64,000 nt of DNA from Algoriphagus pacificus (lineage in GTDB: Bacteria; Bacteroidota; Bacteroidia; Cytophagales; Cyclobacteriaceae), in the NCBI RefSeq assembly GCF_017254845.1, contig NZ_JAFKCU010000003.1, positions 624,270 through 688,269 of the forward strand, given 5' to 3'. Numbering within the stretch: position 1 is the first letter of the stretch; every line of letters starts with the position of its first letter. A program made the position numbers and the translations under genes. This document shows positions 8,499-18,162 of the stretch, piece after piece. The notes under the pieces are model-generated. The model was not told the DNA's origin. It saw nothing but the letters and a program-made list of their open reading frames with translations, and did not search any database.

Positions 8499-9716
8499 TT
8501 AAACAAACATTTGTTGAAGTAACCCTTTCTTCCAAGTCTCAAGCTGCTCAATTTGACTTACCAACAATTCTATTTTTGAACTCAGTTTTGATATAAATTC
8601 TGCAATTTTTCTTTGCTCTGCTTCTACAACAGGGAGAGGGATTTGAGCACCATTTAAGAATGTATCATTATTAATATTCATGGTGTTTTTTGCTCCTTTT
8701 TGCACTAGAGGATTCAAATAATTATATGTGTTGATTGGAGATAGAAAATATTCATGAAGAATATAACCAAGAGCTTCTGTATCAGGAGTAAAAACTCCAT
8801 ATAGTGGTGAGACAACACCTGATCTATCAGTTTGATTTTGCTTAATAATTCCAAATGGAAATTCTGATGTAGGACTTTTGGTATATACAACATCCCCAGG
8901 TAGAATTACTTTATAATGTCCAATATCTTTAGCTGAATATGATCTACCTAGATGCTCTATCTGATTAATCACTCCTTTATGTTTTGCAACAGAGAATACT
9001 TCAGTTATTGAGTTCTCCTTATTTTTTGTTTTATGCTCATATAGGATTTCACTTAATTGTAATTCCTCCCAATCAGGAAAATCTTCACCATTCTCATCTT
9101 TGAATCTAATTTCTTGAGAGAACAACTGCTGCATTACTCCCTTTTTGTATTGCTCTAGTAGTTCTTTTTTTTCTTTGAGTTTATTGATCTTCTCATCTAC
9201 CAAGGAGAGAAATGATGCAATTTTTTGTTGTTCAGGTTTTGTAGGCACATTTATCTGTAGTAGTCCTAATTGCTTAGGATATAAGTGTACTACAGAATTG
9301 CCTTGTGCAAGTTTTGCAATTTCAATCTTTCTCTTTCCATTTAGGTAATAGGAAAGAAACACGCCATCAATTTTAGATTTTATAATATTAAGATCACCTC
9401 CTAATGCGACCCCTTCCTTTTTCACACAAGATGCTTTAGCTATATCTATAGAACTTTCCCCAGATGCCGGTATTATGACATCATTAATTTCACTCAATAT
9501 TAATTCTTTCTTAGGTGTGTTTGTTCTAGAAATGATTTCTGATATCGTTTCTCCATAATGAGTGTATAGCTCCCCATATCTAATGCACTCAAGATTACCT
9601 GATGAATCAATATCTGATTTAGATATCCCTTTACCTTTAGAAAATTTTGATACTTTACCAAGAGTAACATTATTCCAACTATCGTAGAACTCATTAAATC
9701 TAATTTCAGGTACCAT
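8499..9716 (-). CDS. hsdS: Type I specificity subunit S (HsdS)
   Basis: This 405-residue protein recognises the DNA target for the HsdM/HsdR complex. It shows two target recognition domains (about residues 8-165 and 215-360). Each is followed by a helical spacer with the usual EQxKIA signature (PEQQKIASFLSLVDEKI and AEQRKIAEFISKLSSKI) and the hallmark endings LLEQYKKGVMQQLF and LETWKKGLLQQMF. It starts one base after the hsdM stop codon and is directly followed by the TIR gene. The target sequence cannot be read from the protein. Confidence 0.95.
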   Translation of the reverse strand: MVPEIRFNEFYDSWNNVTLGKVSKFSKGKGISKSDIDSSGNLECIRYGELYTHYGETISEIISRTNTPKKELILSEINDVIIPASGESSIDIAKASCVKKEGVALGGDLNIIKSKIDGVFLSYYLNGKRKIEIAKLAQGNSVVHLYPKQLGLLQINVPTKPEQQKIASFLSLVDEKINKLKEKKELLEQYKKGVMQQLFSQEIRFKDENGEDFPDWEELQLSEILYEHKTKNKENSITEVFSVAKHKGVINQIEHLGRSYSAKDIGHYKVILPGDVVYTKSPTSEFPFGIIKQNQTDRSGVVSPLYGVFTPDTEALGYILHEYFLSPINTYNYLNPLVQKGAKNTMNINNDTFLNGAQIPLPVVEAEQRKIAEFISKLSSKIELLVSQIEQLETWKKGLLQQMFV

Positions 9717-9717
9717 A

Positions 9718-11289
9718 TTATTTGGGTGATTCTATTCCAAGTTCATTACAGAAGACTTCAATTTGACTATCAATTGACTCTAAATCAATTTCAATAGATT
9801 TAATTCTTTCAACAGTCTCTTTTAAATCAATCTTTTCTTCCACTTCAAAAGTATCTACATAGCGTGGAATATTAAGGTTGTATTCATTCTCCTTAATCTC
9901 CTCAAGACTTGCTAAGTAAGAATACTTATCCTTCACAGTACGCTCTCTGAAGGTGCATATGATCTTTGAAATATCTTGTTCTCTTAAGTAGTTTTGAGTT
10001 TTTGCTCGCTCATAGTCATTACTTGCATCTATAAATAATACTGAGTCGGCTTGTTCTCTGCACTTTTTAAAGACTAGAATGCAGGTAGGAATTGATGTAC
10101 CATAGAATATATTACCTGGTAAACCTATCACAGCATCAAGGTAGTTTTTATCTTCAATCAAAAATTGTCTGATATGTGCTTCAGCTCCACCCCTGAACAA
10201 TACACCATGTGGTAATACAATTGCCATAGTACCATTATCAGCTAGGTGATATATCATGTGCTGTACAAAAGCAAAATCCGCTTTGCTTGAAGGAGCTAAT
10301 TTTCCATACTGAGAAAACCTATCATCACTCATATGTAGTGGATTAGCAGACCAATTTGCTGAGAATGGAGGATTAGCAACTATTGCTTCAAACTGATAGT
10401 CAATATGCTGTGGGTATTCTAAGGTGTCTTCTTGCTTGATATCAAACTTCCTATAATGCACATCATGAAGAATCATGTTCATCCTAGCAAGGTTGTAAGT
10501 AGTTCTGTTAAGTTCTTGACCATAAAAATTACCTACTTCTTTTACTTCTTTTGCAACTCTGAGTAGGAGCGAACCTGATCCACATGTAGGATCATATACT
10601 GATTTTAATTTCTCTTTACCTGTAGTGACAATTTTTGCAAGTACTGTACTAACTTCTTGAGGAGTGTAAAATTCACCTGCTTTTTTACCTGCACCACTTG
10701 CAAACTGAGCAATCAGATATTCATAAGCATCACCTAATACATCTAACTCCGTCTCTTCCAACTTAAAGTCAATTTTATCCAGGTGAGAAAGAACTTTTGA
10801 TATTAATTGATTTCTTGCTTCCGGAGTCTTACCCAACTTCGTTGAATTAAGATCCATGTCTTCAAATAAATTATCAAAGTCTTCTTCAGACTCAGATCCC
10901 ATGGTACTTAACTGAATGTTATTAAGTATTCTCTGAAGATCTTCAAGAATAAAATTGCTTGAACCTTCAATATCTGAATTACCTTTTTTTGCTAATTCTG
11001 AGAATAACTCACTAGGATTGAGAAAATACCCTAACTTTTCTAATGCTTCCTCATGAATTACCTCCAGGTATTGCTTACCTAATTCAGTTTGTTCATCAAT
11101 AGATTTGTAAGTGATCTTATCCTCACTAAGGATGGTATTTGCGTACAAGTCCATTTTCTCAGACAGGTACTTGTAAAAAATGAAACCTAAGATGTAATCT
11201 CTGAATTCATCAGCATTCATCTTACCTCTCAATGTGTTAGCAATATTCCAGAGCTGTTGCTCTAGTTGCTTCTTGTGATCTTCACTCAT
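9718..11289 (-). CDS. hsdM: Type I DNA methyltransferase subunit M (HsdM)
   Basis: This 523-residue N6-adenine methyltransferase has an N-terminal helical domain, the SAM-binding motif DPTCGSGS at 233-240 and the catalytic NPPF at 306-309. With HsdS it protects host DNA; with HsdR added the complex cuts foreign DNA. It heads the operon hsdM-hsdS-TIR-hsdR-membrane protein-lipoprotein, whose internal gaps are 0 to 12 bp. A 306-bp gap without an obvious promoter box lies upstream. It is clearly different from the second HsdM at 63020, which has DPCCGSGG. Confidence 0.95.
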   Translation of the reverse strand: MSEDHKKQLEQQLWNIANTLRGKMNADEFRDYILGFIFYKYLSEKMDLYANTILSEDKITYKSIDEQTELGKQYLEVIHEEALEKLGYFLNPSELFSELAKKGNSDIEGSSNFILEDLQRILNNIQLSTMGSESEEDFDNLFEDMDLNSTKLGKTPEARNQLISKVLSHLDKIDFKLEETELDVLGDAYEYLIAQFASGAGKKAGEFYTPQEVSTVLAKIVTTGKEKLKSVYDPTCGSGSLLLRVAKEVKEVGNFYGQELNRTTYNLARMNMILHDVHYRKFDIKQEDTLEYPQHIDYQFEAIVANPPFSANWSANPLHMSDDRFSQYGKLAPSSKADFAFVQHMIYHLADNGTMAIVLPHGVLFRGGAEAHIRQFLIEDKNYLDAVIGLPGNIFYGTSIPTCILVFKKCREQADSVLFIDASNDYERAKTQNYLREQDISKIICTFRERTVKDKYSYLASLEEIKENEYNLNIPRYVDTFEVEEKIDLKETVERIKSIEIDLESIDSQIEVFCNELGIESPK

Positions 11290-11595
11290 TTAATTTTGAT
11301 TTGCTACTGAAAGTATCATTTTCAGCTCAACAAATGAAGAAATTAGTCTTAAAAATGTGAATATTCTTAGTAAGGAAAGACTTTATTCGCCTCCATCAAG
11401 ATTGATGCTTAATCAATAGTAATGAGTTTTCAGCTTACACTTAATTATTAAGCTACATCCTTAGTTGCTATCTAGTAAAATCATGCTGGAAAGTTTTTTT
11501 GCTTGGTAATTACCTTTAATTTTCACTACAAGGTATCTGACTCAGAATGTTCTTCAGCATGGAGGTTTGCCACATTGCAATGGTTTTATTATGTA
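11290..11595. other. Noncoding gap upstream of hsdM
   Basis: The 306 bp hold no convincing ORF, tRNA or terminator hairpin, and no TAnnTTTG box on the minus strand in front of hsdM. The hsd promoter is presumably here but I cannot point to it. Confidence 0.5.
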
Positions 11596-13623
11596 CTATT
11601 TCACTTCAATTATGGCACTAGCTTCATAATATTCATTTACATTAAAAGTTTTTTTCTTAATTAATTCTCCAAATGGTAGATGATCAATTACTTTGTAATA
11701 GGAACGAGCACCTTTTGCTATTCTTTTTTTGTTGAAGTTAACAGGTTCTATAGTGCACATTACATTCAGGAGATCAAGGTCTGTTAATTCTGAAGTCCCA
11801 ATAATGACATCAATATTACTTTTTCTCCTAAATTCTTCTATTATTGAAGTCAATTCATCTTTGTAAATCTTCTCTCCAATCTTAAAGTACTTATCTCTTA
11901 ATGCTTTAATTGCGCTCGTCTCTTCTAAAAAATGGAATGCTAACCGAGCAGCTAAGAGAGAGAAATTTTTCTTGCTTTGTGGACTTGAAGCCTTTTTTAT
12001 CATTCTTATAAGTTGTTCATGGTTCATTTTTGCTTGATATTCCTCGAACAATGAACTGATTAATATTCCTTCTTTTCCAATTTTTTCAGCAGGTAGCATC
12101 TTGAATATAAATGGATTAACCTCGAATTTTCTAAGAACATTAATAAGCATCTTTTTTTTATAAGCATTTATTTCACGGATTGTTGTTTGTCCTGATATTT
12201 TCACTTTGCTAATGTGCTCCCTGGAGATCACAGTATGTCCTTCCACTTTTAATCTTTTTTCCAAACTATCTTTGCTACTATAATAAGTATTCCTTGAATC
12301 CTGAAGTTCTAAAATTGCATCTATACCTAAGTAAGACACCTCTAGTTTTTGAATCCTATCAAATTTATCATAGAATGTTAATCTAAAACCTTCGACATTT
12401 AAGTTTTTGGTTGAATTTTCAAGCACTTTTGGAAGTTTGTTTGACAAATACTTATCACCTTCAATATTGTGCTTCATACATCCAGATAAATCGACTACAT
12501 TTTTAGCACTTTCTTGTAGATCTTTCAGGTTATAGATTGGATAGGAAATACCATGTTTAAAGGATTGTACTATTTTGAAACTAGCTAACGATACTCTACA
12601 CCTTCCAGCAATTTGAGTTAGTCTCGATGCAGATGGTGAATTATTTGAGTCTGTATTATCAGTTAGTGCAATGAGGTGGTAACTCTCCTCTATATCAATT
12701 CCGTTGTAGTAGGCAGAAGTTTTAAAATTGATATTTGAAGGTAAAATTCCGTCTACAATTTCACGATTAAACTTACCAGCTTTACCTTTTGAGTGAGATC
12801 CACATAGAATAGAAATATCATCTTGAGATATTCCAAGTGATGAAAGCTTGTTCGCTAAAACTTTTGACATTATTACAGAATTTAGAGCTACTACAATCTT
12901 AGTATATGGTTTACTCATCTTCACATCCTCTAGAGATTGCTTGACGAGTTCCATAATCAGCTCTATAATAGTTCCATAAGGATTTACTGCATGAAGAAGT
13001 ACAATTTCGAAAACTTTCTTTTCCTCAAAGTCAAGCTTTATTCTCCTCTCAAAAGAAAGATTAGGATCATTGAATATTACAGGTGTTGCTGTAATCAGAG
13101 CTCTTTTTTGCAATGGAAATGTCTTATAGATCTTCATCGCAATATTCATTAAAGCTCTATAACTAGAGTCCATCTGCATTGAGTCAGATTCATCAATTAA
13201 TAAAAAATATTCTTCTTTTTGTTCTTCAGACATTTGATCTAGGATTCTCGGTAGACTGTCAGTTACACAAATGATTTTCTTGTGAGGTATTGATGAGTTA
13301 TTGAAATAGTTCTTGATATCCTCATCTGTTGGACATTCTAATTCATGTGTAGCTGACCCTACGTAAAGAGAATTAGGAGTTTTCTTAGCTTTTGCTGATG
13401 CAGTTGCTTTTGTTGGTTCTACAATAATTGAGTTCCTTGTTGCTTTAAGCTCCAATGTAGTTGCTCCAACACCAGTTTTTGTTTTGTCAATTATCCCATA
13501 AGGTGTTTCTTCTAAAACTTCTCCTAGATACTTTACATTCTTAGGGAATTCATAATGAAAATAATTGTTTACAGAATCTTCCGTGATCACCTTGACAGAT
13601 GATCCTTCAATAAAATTTAACAT
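11596..13623 (-). CDS. Helicase-like SF2 protein with altered Walker A
   Basis: This 675-residue protein keeps the layout of an SF2 helicase core: a P-loop-like KTKTGVGATT at about 47-56, the DExD-type box LLIDESD at 142-147, TATPV at 178-182 and motif VI QIAGRCR at 337-343. The P-loop reads GVGATT, so the usual GK[ST] lysine is missing; a lysine lies a few residues earlier (K47, K49). The C-terminal half (after about 400) has no recognised domain. It stands alone between the integrase and the hsd operon, and a role in replication or maintenance of the island is a guess. I recall similar GxGATT proteins in other Bacteroidota elements, so the change may be a family trait rather than decay. Confidence 0.65.
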   Translation of the reverse strand: MLNFIEGSSVKVITEDSVNNYFHYEFPKNVKYLGEVLEETPYGIIDKTKTGVGATTLELKATRNSIIVEPTKATASAKAKKTPNSLYVGSATHELECPTDEDIKNYFNNSSIPHKKIICVTDSLPRILDQMSEEQKEEYFLLIDESDSMQMDSSYRALMNIAMKIYKTFPLQKRALITATPVIFNDPNLSFERRIKLDFEEKKVFEIVLLHAVNPYGTIIELIMELVKQSLEDVKMSKPYTKIVVALNSVIMSKVLANKLSSLGISQDDISILCGSHSKGKAGKFNREIVDGILPSNINFKTSAYYNGIDIEESYHLIALTDNTDSNNSPSASRLTQIAGRCRVSLASFKIVQSFKHGISYPIYNLKDLQESAKNVVDLSGCMKHNIEGDKYLSNKLPKVLENSTKNLNVEGFRLTFYDKFDRIQKLEVSYLGIDAILELQDSRNTYYSSKDSLEKRLKVEGHTVISREHISKVKISGQTTIREINAYKKKMLINVLRKFEVNPFIFKMLPAEKIGKEGILISSLFEEYQAKMNHEQLIRMIKKASSPQSKKNFSLLAARLAFHFLEETSAIKALRDKYFKIGEKIYKDELTSIIEEFRRKSNIDVIIGTSELTDLDLLNVMCTIEPVNFNKKRIAKGARSYYKVIDHLPFGELIKKKTFNVNEYYEASAIIEVK

Positions 13624-13862
13624 GAATTATCTTATTAGTAGATAAGTCAGGGTCAACTCACCTAGATTAAAAAAATAATGGTCTTAAACCATTCTTCACC
13701 AATACCAGCTTTACCCTGCTGATATGGTCTTAGTCAAAAATAGATCTATTGATCGATATAAATGGAATATTGAAAATTCCTTAGAGGCAGTTTAACGTGA
13801 TTTAATGATTAAATGGTTTCAATTTTTAAAAAAAAATATATAGTAATCTGTATTTCAAGTAT

Positions 13863-15065
13863 TTAAACACATAAAACTTCCCTAATGATTTCATCATTCA
13901 TTTTGTCAAGCACCTCTTGATCAAACAACTCAAGATATATTCCTGTAACAGAGTTGCCATATTCATGTCCCAGTGCTTCAGCAATTAGATCCTTACTATA
14001 CCCAAGTTTTTTTGCAATATTGGCATAAGAGTACCTAAATACATAGGTTGTTAGCTTCTCATTAGTACCGATCATCTCTCCTATTTTGGTCAATTTATAG
14101 TTTAATCTTTTTGTAATCTGAGCACGGTAATGAATTGATTTAGACTCATTTCCAATATATTCATCTAGTACCATACCTAATAAAGTACTTCTATCATTTT
14201 TAAACAAATCTAAAATTCTAGTCATTTCTGGATGTAACCCAATTGAGTACATCTTACCTGTTTTTCCTCTTTTATAAATGATTCTATCTCCCTTGATGTT
14301 CTTTTCAGTTAAGAAAACTAAATCTCTGAGATTGATACCTCGGAGCATAAAAATTAACTTCCCTACATTCCATGCTTTATACAATGGACTGTTTTGCTGA
14401 ATATCTGCATCAAAATAATTTCTCATCTCCTCTAATGAGATAACTCTGGGTACAGTCTTCTCAGACTTAATTTTATACCTCCTAAATGGGTACCATTCAA
14501 GGTCGGCTAGATTGTAATTGATAGCTCGGTTACAAACAGCTCTGAATGTTCGCATGTAGACACCAATTGAATTGTAATTATTCCCTCTAAGTCTTAACTC
14601 TTTTTCTACAGTCTGAAGCTGTTTAATACCAATACTTCTGAAGTTGCAATCAAGGTTAATTATCTTGGAAAATACAGATAGGGTGTTTTTGTAAGTTTTT
14701 GCAGATCCTCCTCTATTTGATTTCAGTAATAAATCAATGTTATCCTCCCAAAATTCTCTAACAGTTAACTCATTTGGTTGCTTTTGAAGGATGCTAAATT
14801 TTATATCCTCTAGAGAATACGTCCTACCAATATTGTCAAATTGAAATTGCCTTAGTCTTTTGGAGTATTTAGCTTTTATTTCTTCAAGTTGAAGCTGTAG
14901 TTCAATATCTCCTAAAACCCCTTTATTAGCGTCAAATTTGTCTTTAGAGAGGTAAATACCTGTTGGTATATCAAAATACCTATTAAGATGTCTAATCCTT
15001 ATTACAACAGCTTGTGTGGTATCTTTCCTTTTTCTGCTGTTTAAAGTGATAAGTAGTGTTGCCAT
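13863..15065 (-). CDS. Tyrosine recombinase (island integrase)
   Basis: This 400-residue integrase has an arm-binding N-terminus (about 1-100), a SAM-like core-binding domain (about 100-200) and a catalytic domain. The first catalytic arginine region is MLRGINLRDLVFL, and box II is TTYVFRYSYANIA. A Tyr stands where the first His of HxxR is expected, a variant seen in Bacteroidota integrases. The C-terminus has LGHEYGNSVTGIYLELF with the nucleophilic Tyr. Its start lies about 165 bp from the intact tRNA-Thr and the right att repeat, so it is the enzyme that would insert and excise the 15-kb island. No excisionase gene is seen in the island. Confidence 0.9.
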   Translation of the reverse strand: MATLLITLNSRKRKDTTQAVVIRIRHLNRYFDIPTGIYLSKDKFDANKGVLGDIELQLQLEEIKAKYSKRLRQFQFDNIGRTYSLEDIKFSILQKQPNELTVREFWEDNIDLLLKSNRGGSAKTYKNTLSVFSKIINLDCNFRSIGIKQLQTVEKELRLRGNNYNSIGVYMRTFRAVCNRAINYNLADLEWYPFRRYKIKSEKTVPRVISLEEMRNYFDADIQQNSPLYKAWNVGKLIFMLRGINLRDLVFLTEKNIKGDRIIYKRGKTGKMYSIGLHPEMTRILDLFKNDRSTLLGMVLDEYIGNESKSIHYRAQITKRLNYKLTKIGEMIGTNEKLTTYVFRYSYANIAKKLGYSKDLIAEALGHEYGNSVTGIYLELFDQEVLDKMNDEIIREVLCV

Positions 15066-15121
15066 ATCTAGTAAGATTATGGCTACAGAGTGTAAGTGAA
15101 ATTGTCATTGAAATCACCACT

Positions 15122-15146
15122 ATTACCTAGTCACATAGGTGGTAAT
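15122..15146. promoter_or_regulatory. Inverted repeat between integrase and right att site
   Basis: ATTACCTA pairs with TAGGTGGTAAT apart from a small bulge. It lies between the integrase start and the att repeat, where integrase arm sites or an operator would be expected. Function is inferred from place only. Confidence 0.4.
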
Positions 15147-15196
15147 TCATAAAAATCAATAACTATTCTAATTACATCTAGGATTAAAATAAGAAA

Positions 15197-15223
15197 AGAG
15201 TCACACATTATGTGCAACTCTTA
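15197..15223 (-). terminator. Imperfect hairpin after tRNA-Thr, brought by the island
   Basis: AAGAGTCACACA and TGTGCAACTCTT form a hairpin with two mismatches around a TTA loop, just 3' of the intact tRNA on the minus strand. It would replace the original terminator now stranded at 77-104 on the other side of the island. Confidence 0.5.
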
Positions 15224-15228
15224 TTCTT

Positions 15229-15303
<75 letters not shown>

Positions 15304-15322
15304 TTTTTCCTTTAACGTGGTG

Positions 15323-15353
15323 CAAATATAGGCCTTGCTTATATTCACTCCAA
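15323..15353 (-). promoter_or_regulatory. tRNA-Thr promoter (-33 TTG, -7 TATATTTG)
   Basis: On the minus strand, TTG (15351-15353) is followed after 20 bp by TATATTTG (15330-15323), matching the Bacteroidota TTG/TAnnTTTG consensus. The tRNA starts 20 nt downstream. Confidence 0.8.
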
Positions 15354-15402
15354 ACCCTGCTAAAGGATTTTTTCTATCTCTCTAATTCTGAGAGAGATTA
15401 AT

Positions 15403-17445
15403 TTAAAACTCTCTTAAGATGGATAGTTTTTTCTTCAACTTATCAATCTCTTCTTCTGCTTTCTGAATCTTCACATCAAACTGATCCTTCAGCTTATCTG
15501 CAGTTTTGGAAGCTGCAAAAAACTCCAAGTTGTTTTTCCAAAGGGTAATGTTATTCTCAAGGTCAGAAATCTGTTTTCTAATGCCATGCTCCTTCTTATT
15601 TAAGGTTTTCACAGCATTAGGATCCGATTGAATTTTATTCAAGTTTAATCTGAACAAGAAATCATCCCGATCAAAATTCTCTGGATCAAGTTTTTCAAGA
15701 TAAGTATCGACAGCAGCTTTAAATTGAGCCTGGATTTCCTTCATGCTCTTTCTTGGCACAAATCCGATTTCATTGAATGTACCTACAAGTTCTGTAAGCT
15801 CTTCCTCACTTGCCTCTCCTTTTCCTGCAGAAGTCTCAATCTTCTTGATTACTTCCTGCTTCTTGACAAGGTTGGACTCAAATTCCGCATTATTCTGCTT
15901 GTTGGCATTTCTTCGATTATCAAAGAAGGTATCACAAGCAGCTTTGAATTTTTTATACAAAGCATCTCTGCTTTTTTCTGGAGTTGGTCCCAATCGCTTC
16001 CAATCTTGCTGCAATTTCACCAATTGATTTGCAGTATTCTGCCAATCGGTATTATTCATCAACTCCTCTGCTTTGGTTATCAATTCCTCTGCTTTGGCTT
16101 GATTAGTTGCACGGATTTCATCCAGTTCCTTAAAGAAGAGATTCTTATTATGGAAGAAAAGCTTAAATGCAGCCCAGAAGGCTTTATTCACTTCTTTTCC
16201 GGATTCTTTTGGCACAGGACCTATTTTTTCCCAAGCCTTTTGAATCTCTAAAATTTCTTTGGTCTTGGTATTCCAGTCTTTGATTCTCTCAGCTTTAAAA
16301 TCAGAGAATGATTCCAGCTTCTTGATCAAAGCTTCTTTCTCTTCTTGATTTTTTTGGAAAACCTCTTTTTGACCTTCGTAATATTCTTTTCTTCGATCGT
16401 AAACTGCATCAGATGCTGCTTTGAAACGTTGCCACAAAGCTTCTTGCTCATCTCTTGGCACAGGGCCGATGTGCTTGAATTCCTCATGCAATTCATTTAA
16501 AGCTTTGATCGCATCTTTCAGATCTTTGACATCCTTTAATGCTTCAGCTTTTTCACAAAGTTCAGTCTTACTTTCAAGATTTTTCTTTCTGTCAAGCTCT
16601 TTCAGTTCAAAATAGATACTTCTATTATCATAGAATCTATCCATTAGGGCATTATAGCTTGCCCATAAACTTCTGTTTTGAGAAGAAGGAACTGGTCCGA
16701 TAGACTTCCACTCTTCCTGAATAGCTTTAATTGAGGCCATGCTGAGAGTAGTCTCCTCCCCATCTACATGTTCTCTTAATTTATTGAGCAACTCCGTTTT
16801 AGCAGCTAGATTTGTTTCTTTTTGCTTTTCGGCGTCTTTTCTGATTGTATTTACCTGCTTTCTGAATTCGTAATAATAGGTATTGAATTCTTTTTCTTCG
16901 TCGCTTGGTCTAAAGTCGAAATCATCTTCCGCTCCACCCTCTGCTTTGAATTTCTCCAATGCCTCATCACGCTCTTTATGAATAAATTCATCAAAAGCAG
17001 CCTTAATTTCATGTACAAGTTTATCAAGCTTCAACACATTACCTTGTTGAGCTTTTTCTTTTAGAAGTTTGACTAGTTGAGTTTTTGTAAGAGAGGACAA
17101 ATCAATTTCTTCTTCATGATGATCCTCTTCCTCTTCTTCTGAGTTCTCCTCCTCATCTGAATCATCTGTAGCAGCTACCGCAGCCACTTCTTCTTTGGCT
17201 TCAGCTTGTTCCTGAACCTCAGTAGCTTCCTCTTCTTTTTCTACTTCAGAAACATCTTCTGATTCCACGGCATCAACACTGGCTTCCACTTCTTCCGAAG
17301 TTTCTGCTTCAGCTTTTACCTCCTCCTCAGTAGCCTCTTCTGTAGATTCTACACTTTGTTCTTTTTCGATACCCTTTCCCTCTTCATTTTGGGAGGTTTG
17401 AGTCACCTTGTCCTTGTCGGACAAATCATTACTTTTTTCAGTCAT
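15403..17445 (-). CDS. DUF349 repeat protein
   Basis: This is a 680-residue cytoplasmic protein. Residues about 1-125 are extremely acidic and low-complexity (mostly E, A, S, V). Then come five DUF349 repeats recognisable by W/F-x-x-IGPVP motifs: WKSIGPVP, FKHIGPVP, WEKIGPVP, WKRLGPTP and FNEIGFVP, each followed by a helical F..A.D.FYD stretch. The end is a coiled coil (KAEEEIDKLKKKLSIL). DUF349 proteins are common in Bacteroidota; their function is not settled. The ATG at 17445 follows a -7 box by about 30 bp. Confidence 0.85.
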   Translation of the reverse strand: MTEKSNDLSDKDKVTQTSQNEEGKGIEKEQSVESTEEATEEEVKAEAETSEEVEASVDAVESEDVSEVEKEEEATEVQEQAEAKEEVAAVAATDDSDEEENSEEEEEDHHEEEIDLSSLTKTQLVKLLKEKAQQGNVLKLDKLVHEIKAAFDEFIHKERDEALEKFKAEGGAEDDFDFRPSDEEKEFNTYYYEFRKQVNTIRKDAEKQKETNLAAKTELLNKLREHVDGEETTLSMASIKAIQEEWKSIGPVPSSQNRSLWASYNALMDRFYDNRSIYFELKELDRKKNLESKTELCEKAEALKDVKDLKDAIKALNELHEEFKHIGPVPRDEQEALWQRFKAASDAVYDRRKEYYEGQKEVFQKNQEEKEALIKKLESFSDFKAERIKDWNTKTKEILEIQKAWEKIGPVPKESGKEVNKAFWAAFKLFFHNKNLFFKELDEIRATNQAKAEELITKAEELMNNTDWQNTANQLVKLQQDWKRLGPTPEKSRDALYKKFKAACDTFFDNRRNANKQNNAEFESNLVKKQEVIKKIETSAGKGEASEEELTELVGTFNEIGFVPRKSMKEIQAQFKAAVDTYLEKLDPENFDRDDFLFRLNLNKIQSDPNAVKTLNKKEHGIRKQISDLENNITLWKNNLEFFAASKTADKLKDQFDVKIQKAEEEIDKLKKKLSILREF

Positions 17446-17475
17446 AAAAACGGTACTATTTCAAGGCAATATGGG

Positions 17476-17483
17476 CAAAAGTA
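17476..17483 (-). promoter_or_regulatory. -7 box TACTTTTG upstream of the DUF349 gene
   Basis: CAAAAGTA on the plus strand reads TACTTTTG on the minus strand, matching TAnnTTTG, 30 bp before the ATG. Confidence 0.5.
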
Positions 17484-17493
17484 AGGATTTTGC

Positions 17494-18063
17494 CTAATTT
17501 AATCTTGGGTCTAGGGGATAATTTGCCATTACCTTAAACTCCCCTCCCATGTTTTTCAAGAGCTTTCTCCAAAGCTCTTCTGGTGTATATTCAAAAGTTT
17601 GTAAATCCACTTCTTCTCTACAAACAATCCAGGTATTTTCTTCTAATTCCTCTTCCAACTGATTTAAACCCCAGCCACTATATCCGATAAAGAAACGGAC
17701 TTTTTCAGGATCAATTAATCCTGTTTTCAATTTTTCAACTAATTGCTCATAATCTCCTCCCCACCACAGTTCCTGACCTATTTGTATACTTCTATCCAAG
17801 GCCTTCTCTCCTAGGTAGATATAATGCAAGGTATTCTGTTCCACTGGTCCTCCTACAAAGACTTCATTTTCTAAAAATTCCAGCTCTTCCACTAATTCTC
17901 CCAATTTGAGAATGGAAAGCTTATTAAAAACCAAACCAAAACTTCCTTCTTCATTGTGTTCACAAAGCAGCACAACAGATCTGACGAAGTTTTCGTCTTG
18001 CAAAAACGGCTCGGAAATCAACAAATCTCCTGCCTTGGGTTTTATCTTTTCATTTTGACTCAT
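17494..18063 (-). CDS. YqgE/AlgH family protein (UPF0301)
   Basis: This 189-residue protein has the family's features: the N-terminal GDLLISEPFLQDENFVRSVVLLCEH, GSFGLVFNK, the FVGGPVEQNTLHYIY signature, and RFFIGYSGWGLNQLEEEL. Length is normal for the family. The family is widespread and cytoplasmic, and AlgH was named for an effect on alginate genes in Pseudomonas; the biochemical role is unknown. It is divergent from pdxH, with a 99-bp gap between them. Confidence 0.9.
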   Translation of the reverse strand: MSQNEKIKPKAGDLLISEPFLQDENFVRSVVLLCEHNEEGSFGLVFNKLSILKLGELVEELEFLENEVFVGGPVEQNTLHYIYLGEKALDRSIQIGQELWWGGDYEQLVEKLKTGLIDPEKVRFFIGYSGWGLNQLEEELEENTWIVCREEVDLQTFEYTPEELWRKLLKNMGGEFKVMANYPLDPRLN

Positions 18064-18162
18064 TCAGTAACTGATATAATTAAAGGAAAAATATAGATCA
18101 TAATTTTTTAAAATCAATAGCCATAGTACATTTATCTAACAAATTTTACTGAAAATTAACTT

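Noticed and set aside
11290-11595. Small RNA or toxin-antitoxin pair in the gap upstream of hsdM
   Set aside because: No ORF pair, hairpin with T-run or promoter box could be found.
15724-16251. 175-residue plus-strand ORF inside the DUF349 gene
   Set aside because: It is antisense to a clear repeat protein; the open frame is a by-product of its codon use.
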